From a virus: DNA of 26,276 bases. The notes under the pieces are model-generated. The model saw nothing but the letters and a program-made list of their open reading frames with translations, did no database searches and had not been told where the DNA came from. The translations under genes were made by a program, and so were the position numbers. Where the stretch lies: positions 1-26,276 of IMG/VR virus record IMGVR_UViG_3300041409_001121; one strand, written 5' to 3'. Positions 17,001 through 23,892 of the stretch are shown in pieces (position 1 is the stretch's first letter; each line of letters opens with the position of its first letter).

Positions 17001-18436
17001 AACGCTCCGTTCAACGCCAATTGGCGATCTGGTGGGGACCGCCCGGAACCGGCAAGAGCGCTACAGCGCAAGCGTACCTCGCGTCCTCCCTGAAACATGC
17101 GGCAGACACCGGCGCCGGCCTGCGTATCGCGGTCACCGGCTTCACGTGGGTCGCCATTGATCACGTCGCCAAAAGGCTTCCGGGACTGCTCTCCCAGCTG
17201 GGTATCGCCGGTCGGGTACGCCTAGTGCGTCTCGCGTCGGGTGCAGGATCCCTAGAGTCGGTCGCGCCCGAGCTTCAACAGTTTGTGCTACCGATGAATG
17301 ACCGAGGGGAGCCGGATCGTCAGGACCTGGAATCCGCTCTCTCCGCACAAGACTCCCTGGTCCTTGTAGCAAGCACCGTCGAGCAGATCGCGAAACTCGG
17401 CGGGTCGGTGATAGCTCCCCTGTTCGACCTCGTGCTGATCGACGAAGCGTCCCAGGTCGATGTCGCCCATGCAATCGTCGCATTTACCAAGCTGGCGCCC
17501 GGCGCGCGGCTGACGGTGGTCGGCGACGACCTGCAGATGGCCCCAATTCATCCCATCGAGCCGCCCGTCGGCGCCGAGCATCTCGTCGGCTCGATATTCG
17601 ATTACTACCGCCATTATCGACGACGCGGCCAGGCCGACCCCGGGATTGAGCGGATCATGCTGGATCGCAGTTTCCGTTCGAATTCGGAGATTGTCGATTT
17701 CGTAAGGCTCGCCGGCTACCAGGATCTGCACGCCAGCGACAAAAGCAAGGATATCCAGTTCGCAACGGAAATTCCCTTGACGCCGACTGCGCCGGCGTCA
17801 TGGCCGGCCGGGCTGATCTGGTCGCCGGCTTATGCACAGACCCTCGACCCCGGCAAACCCCTGACAGCGGTCATCCATAACGACCGTTTCAGTAGCCAAC
17901 GCAACCAGGAAGAGGCTGACCTCGTTTCCAGCCTGGTCTTAGCATTGTTCGAGAGCCGATTAATGGACATCGACGCCGCCAACGCGGCACCTTTGTCCCC
18001 CGTCGACTTCTTCCGTAAGGGCGTCGGCATCGTGACGCCCCATCGGGCACAGCAGGCCGCCGTCTTCGAGAGGCTGGCCGCGGCGCTTGCGGGACGCGTC
18101 GACGCCAATGAAATCTTCGCCGCCGTCGACACGGTCGAGCGTTTCCAGGGACAGGAAAAGACCGTGATGATGGCCAGCTTCGGCCTGGGCGATAAGGATC
18201 AGATCGCGGCGGAGGAGACTTTCCTATTCCAGCTCAATCGCTTCAACGTCACGGCATCGCGCGCCAAGGCCAAGTTCATCGCCATCATGAGCCGCAGACT
18301 CTTGGATCACCTTCCGACCGACAAGGTTGCCCTCCACCAGTCTCGCCTCATCAAACATTTTGCCGATGGCTTCTTGCAGAGATCCTTTCCAATATCGCTG
18401 CCGGGTCTGGGCGAGTGCGAGTTGCGTACGAGATGA
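14015..18436 (+). CDS. RecB-like nuclease fused to Dna2/Upf1-type SF1 helicase (1473 aa)
   Basis: The N-terminal part resembles RecB-family (TM0106-like) nucleases: LGKRAISQYIRTDCQRRLRLDLY at the start, RPDII near 147, KVIDVK near 185, then HFSELAYYGITLAGW in place of the usual QxxxY helix, and a cysteine cluster CSGC near 305 with a further Cys about 30 residues on. The C-terminal third is an SF1B helicase with Walker A GPPGTGKS at about 1008, DEASQ at 1143, VVGDDLQMAP, LDRSFRSN, VTPHRAQQ, RFQGQEKTV and NVTASRAK. About 600 central residues have no motif I recognise. The start is GTG 14015 behind CCGGAG. Such proteins process DNA or RNA ends. The stop overlaps the methyltransferase start. Confidence 0.88.
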   Translation: MVYRLGKRAISQYIRTDCQRRLRLDLYSTAADRAAAGAPERDAARPGFALITQAGRNHERQKFAELSEVLPHLVLHGAPTAFTEGEERAFGTILLRDHLPRVVANQLLIEAEYQVTPAFVAAHGLSDLADGRAFNGANHLEFSAVRPDIIHVVPPSGGRRRAISIDGTITPVADDRFGLKVIDVKISGEASPAHFSELAYYGITLAGWLDANGLSDRFFVLAEAAIWPGRHDASSIEVQLRQDVKDHVTDRHQEKYLAALAADLEMMPPEVVLGRVARFLRHDLRNILNEPDWRNLPWHVDHRCSGCDYLGYKWSTEEDAAAAIPTPPTRAAQAQSAYCWTMAKDLDHPSRVAGLTEGARGKLLEGGIANVQSLSAASAGNVVFESHQTLRAKRTVLVARGLTLVNALPAAIPDRAGTSAVLPSFSDIRVNISADFDVGSGLTFAFGYNISYGVPNSPRTANAGYGRAFTNRDRALLVLERSVDAEGEILRQWLEFMMQDIARARADTLAGYRLFDPNKRDVTIQFYIWDRLVFNHLCRIMGRHLDIVQAPVRIGGTDVSPMSWLFPAETVLEDARYTSVSSPLTIVSEIVNSLVAAPVPHHYGLVSLANDLDADRRVRTDGSTWAFNVNKFYLDPLSDQIPSERGSEIWQRKSPFRSQDFQWHQEQTRRVVRDKLRALSWIVDGISRRLRDTLSAEAPTVGEIFRPEQPLTGVGFDGLMLYQHTRLMQAAQRLENDLLLAMPAHEREARFMSARVDGTLMGEERSACLRHYGLGNSIANPSVYAFELREASREVRIKDGDFLLSFAPEDLLARVQHETAAGFKTQFPALQQTLPIQGGDYQDSARASLRVSVRKIDRANRRLIIEASALLQTAIRLGIANLDFNPRQGRFGVVDPVVIDFFSRRLRDALSGRTGQWGSPGIRNPPLALSRPLFQARIANVGRLNPRASASVPAETFIWNADVAASTATGLSAADVVAIARTIAPDITPKQSEAIKRSVQRQLAIWWGPPGTGKSATAQAYLASSLKHAADTGAGLRIAVTGFTWVAIDHVAKRLPGLLSQLGIAGRVRLVRLASGAGSLESVAPELQQFVLPMNDRGEPDRQDLESALSAQDSLVLVASTVEQIAKLGGSVIAPLFDLVLIDEASQVDVAHAIVAFTKLAPGARLTVVGDDLQMAPIHPIEPPVGAEHLVGSIFDYYRHYRRRGQADPGIERIMLDRSFRSNSEIVDFVRLAGYQDLHASDKSKDIQFATEIPLTPTAPASWPAGLIWSPAYAQTLDPGKPLTAVIHNDRFSSQRNQEEADLVSSLVLALFESRLMDIDAANAAPLSPVDFFRKGVGIVTPHRAQQAAVFERLAAALAGRVDANEIFAAVDTVERFQGQEKTVMMASFGLGDKDQIAAEETFLFQLNRFNVTASRAKAKFIAIMSRRLLDHLPTDKVALHQSRLIKHFADGFLQRSFPISLPGLGECELRTR

Positions 18437-20469
18437 GGAATCGACTGCCGAAGCGATCGTTACTGGACGAGGGAGATGTCCCTTTTATCGGGCTTGCCCG
18501 TCTCGCTTATCGCGAAAGCGTGCGTCCCCGCGACGTATATCAGTCGCATAAATGGTTCGCCCGGCGCCTCGCCGTGACTGCGCGTGCTCTACTGATCGCG
18601 GCCGCCACACCCGCCGGCGGATCGTTCTGGAAATCATACTACACCGCTCCCTCCTACAAGGGGATCGACGTCCTCGATCCCTTTCTCGGTGGAGGCGTAA
18701 TGGTACTGGAGGCGTCGCGCCTCGGCGCAAACGTGCACGGCCTCGATGTAGAGCCTGTTGCAACTGCAATTTCGTCCTTCCAGGGCAAATTACGGTCGCT
18801 GCCGGCGCTCGAAGCGGCCTTGGATAAGCTTTGTACCGACGTTGGCGGAAGACTCGCTCCGTTCTATCGCGCCCAAAACCGGAGCGGCGAGGACGAGATT
18901 CTCCTGCATGCGTTCTGGGTCCAATCGGTCGCCTGCAGAAACTGCGGTCACGGCTTTCACGCTCATCCAAAGTTCAAGCTGGGGTCCGATCCGCGCATCG
19001 GCCGGCAATGGATCGCTTGTCGCGCCTGCAGCAATATCCTCCAAACCAAGATCGGTGCGAAAACATCCGGCTGCCGGTGCAGCGTTCGCACCCAAGCCGA
19101 GAGAGGACACGTCGACGCAGGAACGGCCGTCTGCCCTTGCTGCGGTCACCGGCAGAGGCTCATCGATGAAGCCGCACTCGCCGGCAAGCCACCATCGTTC
19201 GAATTGTTCGCAGTCGAAACTATCCCGACGGGCAATGAACGGCGCTATCAGGGTAACGAACGAACGATCAGGACGGCGACGGACTTCGACCGCCAAATGT
19301 TTGCCGATGCCGCGAAGGCGCTTGTTGCGCTACGGGCGGACAAACCAGCATTTCTGCCCCCCTCGCCTATTCCGCGCGAAGGCAGGCTGGATGATCGCCT
19401 CTTCAGGTATGGCTATCAAAACTATTCGGAGCTGTTCGCGGCTCGCCAGCAGCTTCATCTCGGTCTGCTTGCCGAGGCGATAGAAAGTCTCGAAGGCGAT
19501 GTGCGCGAAGCTTTCTCGATAGCCTTCTCCGACCATTTGACCACGAACAATCTGCTTTGCGGATATGCGGGCGACTGGCGGCGGCTGAGCCCACTCTTCT
19601 CGATCCGTGCCTTTAGACACATCGCCCGCCCGGTCGAAATCAATCCTTGGCTACGAAAGAATGGGCGGGGCACCTTCCCGAACGCGGTTCGTGCAATCCA
19701 GCGCGCGTCCAAGGCACTGTTGGCGCCCCAGGAGCCGACCCGCGCCGGCACCGTCCGGCCGGTTCAAGATCAAGCCTCCGGGTCATGGGATCTGCGTCGC
19801 GCCGACGCGCAAAACATTGCGCATCTGGCCGATGCTTCGATCGGTTTGGTTCTGACGGATCCTCCTTACTTCGACTACATATCCTATTCCGAGCTCGGCC
19901 ACTTCTTCGTACCTTGGATGGCGCGCTTTGGATTGATCGACGGATCATGCTTGGCGTCGTTTCCGGCCGACCAGCTTGCTGCGATCTCCAAATCACCCGA
20001 TGCTGCAGAACGATTTACAGATGGTATGACCCGTGCCTTCAAGGAAATCCGTAGGGTCTGCAAGGAAGATGCTCGGATCGTCTTCACCTATCAAAACCTC
20101 GATGGACGCGGCTGGGAGGCACTGGCCAAAGCCATGTCCGAAAGCGGCGTAGTCCCGATCAAGACGTTTCCTCTCCTCGGCGACTGCGGCACGCGCCTCC
20201 ATCGCAGGGAACGATCCATCTCATGGGACGCGATCGTGGTCTGCAAAGCGGGCGAAGCGAACTCGTGGATCGCCCCCCCCGATCTTATTGCGCAAGCCAC
20301 GACCAAGCTTCCGCGGCAATGGTCAAAGAAAGTCCTTACCGCGGGACTGGACTTCTCGGAGAGCGACGCGACGAACATGTCGTTCGCGGAATCGATCGTG
20401 ATCGCAGCGAGGACGGGCACCAAGCAAACAGCTGCCCGGGAGAGACCGCGCCGAGCCGCACAGAGCTGA
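18433..20469 (+). CDS. Zinc-ribbon DNA amino-methyltransferase (DUF1156/COG1743-like)
   Basis: The 678-aa protein starts in an ATGA overlap with the helicase gene. It opens with a conserved segment ending HKWFARRLAV, followed by AdoMet-binding motif I (DPFLGGGVMVLEASRLGANVHGLDVEP, about residues 80-107). It then has zinc-ribbon pairs (CRNC ... CRAC, CRC ... CPCC, about 172-240) and much later the catalytic motif TDPPYFDYISYSELGHFF near 475. It should methylate adenine N6 or cytosine N4 in DNA. The wide separation of motifs I and IV with inserted zinc ribbons matches COG1743-type methylases of defence loci. No separate restriction enzyme gene is present, so the fused nuclease-helicase may be the effector. 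Confidence 0.85.
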   Translation: MRNRLPKRSLLDEGDVPFIGLARLAYRESVRPRDVYQSHKWFARRLAVTARALLIAAATPAGGSFWKSYYTAPSYKGIDVLDPFLGGGVMVLEASRLGANVHGLDVEPVATAISSFQGKLRSLPALEAALDKLCTDVGGRLAPFYRAQNRSGEDEILLHAFWVQSVACRNCGHGFHAHPKFKLGSDPRIGRQWIACRACSNILQTKIGAKTSGCRCSVRTQAERGHVDAGTAVCPCCGHRQRLIDEAALAGKPPSFELFAVETIPTGNERRYQGNERTIRTATDFDRQMFADAAKALVALRADKPAFLPPSPIPREGRLDDRLFRYGYQNYSELFAARQQLHLGLLAEAIESLEGDVREAFSIAFSDHLTTNNLLCGYAGDWRRLSPLFSIRAFRHIARPVEINPWLRKNGRGTFPNAVRAIQRASKALLAPQEPTRAGTVRPVQDQASGSWDLRRADAQNIAHLADASIGLVLTDPPYFDYISYSELGHFFVPWMARFGLIDGSCLASFPADQLAAISKSPDAAERFTDGMTRAFKEIRRVCKEDARIVFTYQNLDGRGWEALAKAMSESGVVPIKTFPLLGDCGTRLHRRERSISWDAIVVCKAGEANSWIAPPDLIAQATTKLPRQWSKKVLTAGLDFSESDATNMSFAESIVIAARTGTKQTAARERPRRAAQS

Positions 20470-20475
20470 ATCAAA

Positions 20476-21543
20476 CTAATTGGAGCCGAACGTCGACGCT
20501 TCTGCCAGCCAGCGGCGCGCGGCCTCAACCCGTGTCCTGTGCAGGACGGCAAGATGTCCATAGAGCTCGGCGAGCATTTGAAACGTGGTCAATTCGGTGA
20601 CAATGGCGAGTTTGCGATATTCCCGGTGATTGACCTCAAAGCGGCGCCCCCCTTCGGTGTCCGCCAGAAGTTGCCGACAATATTCTTCCATCGAGACCCT
20701 GCCATTCGGCTCCGCCTTCACCAAGTCTCGCATAAGGTCCAGATCGTACTGCCACCGGCTCTTGGCGTACTCAACCTGCCACGCGGTCAGGTAGCCTGAT
20801 TTTTCGTAACTCTCCGGAAATGCCGGTCATCCGAAGGATGGGCTAATAGATAGTTGTTAATATCGTTCAGACTATGGATCTTATCCGACCGGCGTCGTGC
20901 CGCCTTTAAGACTGCGTTCGTCGCATCGGCCATCAGCCTGAGGACGTCGGTTCTAGCTCCCCAGAATGCTATCTCCTCGGCAGACGCTGGCAGAAGCACA
21001 TCCCCGACCTCCACAAGGTGCTCACTTTTCCGAAGGTCTTCAGGGCTGCTATAATCCGGATCGGACACTAAGCTGACGCCACCGAAAGCATAGGCTTGCG
21101 CCGCAAGCCTCGAACAAAAACTGCTTCCCGCTTCCGGCGCTACGCAACTTTCGCGCCACGACGGCGATCGCCTCACTTTTGGAATACTCTGTTCCAGTAG
21201 CAGCCCTTGCAAAGTCCGTAATCTTGCGGGTTGGCCCTTCTCCAAGCGGTAGCCTCGATCGCAAAACCAGTACCGTCGCATCGTCCTCGAAGAACATGCG
21301 TTGGATGTTGCTCGAATGCACTCCCTCGGCGGTCGCATCGATGATCGATGAGTGCTGCACGTAGATCATCGCGTGCGAAATAGCGCTGTTGGTGGCCCGC
21401 CGAACCACCTTGCTTACCTTGTTTGGCCCTGATGTCAGGATTATATCGCCTACCTGTAATCGCTGATCGTTCAATTTCTTCATCTGTTGGAATTGCCTCA
21501 AGCTCATCGGACTAGACACGCGCCCACATTCCGTGGGCCGCAA
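20476..21543 (-). pseudogene. NlpC/P60 (YiiX-like) papain-fold hydrolase gene with two frameshifts
   Basis: Three minus-strand frames together spell one protein. Frame 1 (from 21543 or ATG 21507) gives LQVGDIILTSG and ISHAMIYVQHSSIIDATAEGV, the His-containing half of permuted NlpC/P60 (YiiX/YaeF) enzymes. At a run of five T (about 21114-21118) the frame must shift to give FCSRLAAQAYAFGGVSLV, the catalytic Cys half. Near 20816-20820 a second shift is needed to move from AHPSDDRHF into PESYEKSGYLTAWQVEYAKSRWQYDLDLM and the tail ending at 20476. Family members cleave amide or ester bonds in peptidoglycan, lipids or proteins. The gene is convergent with the methyltransferase and divergent from the radical SAM operon. 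Sequencing errors at homopolymers could explain both shifts. Confidence 0.65.
21522..21538. repeat. Perfect hairpin in the divergent intergenic region
   Basis: GCCCAC and GTGGGC form a perfect 6-bp inverted repeat around the loop ATTCC. It lies between the hydrolase pseudogene (leftward) and the radical SAM operon (rightward). If the hydrolase starts at 21507, the hairpin is in its leader; if it starts at 21543, the hairpin is in its first codons. It could be an operator or an mRNA structure. No T-run follows, so a terminator is unlikely. Confidence 0.4.
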
Positions 21544-21611
21544 CTTTTCATGTATTAATCTTATTCCATCACTCTTTGGTAGAGCACCGAGCAGCTCTTA
21601 TTGGTCAAGCC

Positions 21612-22721
21612 ATGCCCAGCCTACGAGCCGCCCCAACCGACCTGCCGGAATCGCTCCGGAACGTGGTCGAATACCGGAAATCCGGTCTCAGCCTAAACCA
21701 CGTCGTGGGCTGCCCGCTGGACTGCGGTTACTGCGTGCGCCATCTATTCCAGAATTTCGAGATGAAACAGCCCCATCTGGTGTTAAATGATAGCGACGCG
21801 GTCGACCTTCTAGTTGGTCATTGGGCCTTTCGGCCTCACACGACGCCAATTCAAATCTTCAATCGGGCGACCGATCCGTTCTTGCCCGGCGTCAAGGATC
21901 ACCTCTTTGATTCTCTTGAGCATATGGACAGCAGAGGGCTCACGAATTCCGTTCTCGTCATTACCAGATGGAAAATCGAGCGCGCAGACGTCGCGCGATT
22001 GGAGCGACTAAGGAATTTGCGTCTGACGATATTGGTCACGTGGTCCGGCATCGACGACGATCGTATAGAGCCCGTTGACAGCGCCCATGCCGAAAACTCG
22101 CTTCGTATCCTCAGCAAGAACGCATCAAGGACCAAGTCGATTCTGTATTGGCGCCCGCTCATTGCTGGCCTTAACGACAGCGACGTGCACATGAACCGGG
22201 CACTGGCATTATCCTCGCTCGCTGGCGCCACGGTCTTCACTGGCCTTTTTCATCGCGCCGAGATTCGGGAGTATCTTCGACTCTCAGGCGTTCCTGATGT
22301 CTATCCGGACATTGCCCGCAGAAAAATTCTACCGGCAGAAACGGAAATGCGCGTGCTCAGCGCCTTTGCGGCCAGGCCCCTTTTCCGGAAAACGTCTTGC
22401 GGAGTAGCCTATGTGCACCGCACTGCGGACTACAATGGGCACTATGGCATACAGGAAATCTGCGATATCTGTCCTCCGCAGCAAATAGCCCGATGCGCCA
22501 TCGCCCATCGTCAGCCGGAACTTTTCAAAGTGAAGGAACTTGCCGAAATTGCAAACTTGGATGCGGATCAAATCGATATCGATCAGCGTAAGATCCAGCT
22601 TAACAACAGCTCCGAACAGCAACGTTACTTCATTCAACACACGCTGAATTACCAGGTCCATGATCGAGATCACCCTCACGTCTACGGACGACATGGAAGG
22701 GCGGAGGTGGGATGGGAATAG
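21612..22721 (+). CDS. Radical SAM enzyme, spore-photoproduct-lyase-like
   Basis: From ATG 21612 the 369-aa protein shows NHVVGCPLDCGYCVRH, a canonical C-x3-C-x2-C cluster (Cys34, 38, 41) that binds the 4Fe-4S cluster and AdoMet to make a 5'-deoxyadenosyl radical. Later strands (IQIFNRATDPFLPG, VLVITRWK, LRLTILVTWSGIDDDRIEP) match the partial TIM barrel of the SPL-like group. The C-terminal region adds KTSCGVAY and EICDICPPQQIARC, four cysteines that might bind a second cluster or zinc. A TTG start at 21576 is possible. This is the first gene of operon B and overlaps the exonuclease gene by 10 nt. The substrate is unknown. A damaged or modified base is conceivable. Confidence 0.88.
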   Translation: MPSLRAAPTDLPESLRNVVEYRKSGLSLNHVVGCPLDCGYCVRHLFQNFEMKQPHLVLNDSDAVDLLVGHWAFRPHTTPIQIFNRATDPFLPGVKDHLFDSLEHMDSRGLTNSVLVITRWKIERADVARLERLRNLRLTILVTWSGIDDDRIEPVDSAHAENSLRILSKNASRTKSILYWRPLIAGLNDSDVHMNRALALSSLAGATVFTGLFHRAEIREYLRLSGVPDVYPDIARRKILPAETEMRVLSAFAARPLFRKTSCGVAYVHRTADYNGHYGIQEICDICPPQQIARCAIAHRQPELFKVKELAEIANLDADQIDIDQRKIQLNNSSEQQRYFIQHTLNYQVHDRDHPHVYGRHGRAEVGWE

Positions 22722-23302
22722 ACACCGAGCGGTTCTGGGTTGTCGATGTCGAAGGAAGTGGCAGCTCGCCGCCTGAGATCGTCGAATTGGCAATGCTAGA
22801 AGTGGCAAATCTTGTGTTGACGGACAACAAGCGCCACTGGCTCGTCCAGCCCGAGCGCGGAATTCAACCGGCCGCCACGCGGATCCACGGGCTAACAGAA
22901 GACGACGTCGCCGATGCCCCTTCCATGGAAGACATCGCCGACGACGTCGTTATGTGGCTAGAGGCCGCGCCTATCGTTGGGCACAACGTCAAGGTTGAAG
23001 TTGAAATTCTCAAGAAATCGCTGCCCGATTGGGCGCCTTCGGTCGCCATCGACACCTTGAGGCTTTCAAAGGCCCTAAAGCCTGGCTTGGCCTCCTACAG
23101 CCTAGCCAATCTGGGTGCGGAATTCGGACTAGCCGATCAAGCCGCCCAGCGTACCGGGGCCCAGCATCACTCTGCCCTCTACGATACGACGTTGGCCGCC
23201 CTCTTGTTGGTTCACCTGCTTTCTCCTCTGACGAGAGACGAACGCCAGACGGCGCTTAGGGACGCGAACATCCTCGATCCGAGACAGGGATCTCTCTTGT
23301 GA
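22712..23302 (+). CDS. DnaQ-like DEDDh 3'-5' exonuclease
   Basis: The 196-aa protein has the exonuclease fold: Asp12 and Glu14 in VVDVEGSG (Exo I), IHGLTEDDV (typical of DnaQ/DinG-type domains), GHNVKVEVEIL (Exo II region, residues 90-100) and HSALYDTTLAALLL with His153 and Asp158 (Exo III). At the Exo II position normally held by Asp there is Glu96, so catalysis may be altered. The enzyme would trim DNA or RNA from 3' ends. GGAGG at 22703-22707 and ATG 22712 are inside the end of the radical SAM gene, and the stop overlaps the kinase start (GTGA), indicating a tightly coupled operon. Confidence 0.87.
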   Translation: MGIDTERFWVVDVEGSGSSPPEIVELAMLEVANLVLTDNKRHWLVQPERGIQPAATRIHGLTEDDVADAPSMEDIADDVVMWLEAAPIVGHNVKVEVEILKKSLPDWAPSVAIDTLRLSKALKPGLASYSLANLGAEFGLADQAAQRTGAQHHSALYDTTLAALLLVHLLSPLTRDERQTALRDANILDPRQGSLL

Positions 23303-23892
23303 TCCCCCCTCCGATAAAGATCGGCATCACCGGCACGCACTCGACCGGCAAGTCTTCCTTCCTTGAGGCGGTCCGGCAGAAGCTGGAACCCGACCTAAAG
23401 GTTCACCGCATCGGCGATTTCGCAGTGAGGGCGAAGGAGCTCGGATTTCCGATATTACGAAGCCACAATTTCGAAAGTACGCTTTGGATTATGTCCGAGT
23501 GCATGCGACTCGAAGCGGAGGCCTCGCTCGCGAACGATGTCGTTCTCGTCGATCGCCCGGTATTAGATGCGCTTGGATATCTGCATGCGGCTCTGCGGCT
23601 GTCCGGCCGGAAGATCGGCGACAGACGGTCCGCAGAATTGGCGGCGATCGTCAAGGCACACACGCCCGACTACGATCTGCTCGTCAGGACGTCCTTTGAT
23701 GAGACCATCCGAATCGGCGAAGGCCGAGATCAAGACGCCGAATTCCGCCAAGCGGCGGCCTCCTCGATCGAGACCTTGGTTTCCGAAATCGCGCCGGAGG
23801 CGGAGGTGCTGACCTCATCGAACCAGGACGAGATCGTGCGGCGCGTCGTTGCGCTAGTCTCATCGCGGCGGCAGGCTGCCGTGAGCCGATGA
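23299..23892 (+). CDS. P-loop nucleotide kinase-like protein (AAA_28/NadR-type)
   Basis: The 197-aa protein begins with IKIGITGTHSTGKSSF, a Walker A motif (GTHSTGKS, residues 12-19) of the type found in NadR-like and thymidylate-kinase-related ATPases. It also has VVLVDRPVLDALGYLHA (about 82-98), a Walker B/substrate-binding segment with the DR signature of nucleoside and nucleotide kinases, and a lid-like stretch rich in charged residues (ETIRIGEGRDQDAEFR). A role in phosphorylating a nucleoside, nucleotide or related small molecule is likely. The GTG start overlaps the exonuclease stop, and its own stop overlaps the aldo-keto reductase start. Context suggests it prepares or salvages a nucleotide-like compound handled by this operon. 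Confidence 0.78.
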   Translation: MIPPPIKIGITGTHSTGKSSFLEAVRQKLEPDLKVHRIGDFAVRAKELGFPILRSHNFESTLWIMSECMRLEAEASLANDVVLVDRPVLDALGYLHAALRLSGRKIGDRRSAELAAIVKAHTPDYDLLVRTSFDETIRIGEGRDQDAEFRQAAASSIETLVSEIAPEAEVLTSSNQDEIVRRVVALVSSRRQAAVSR

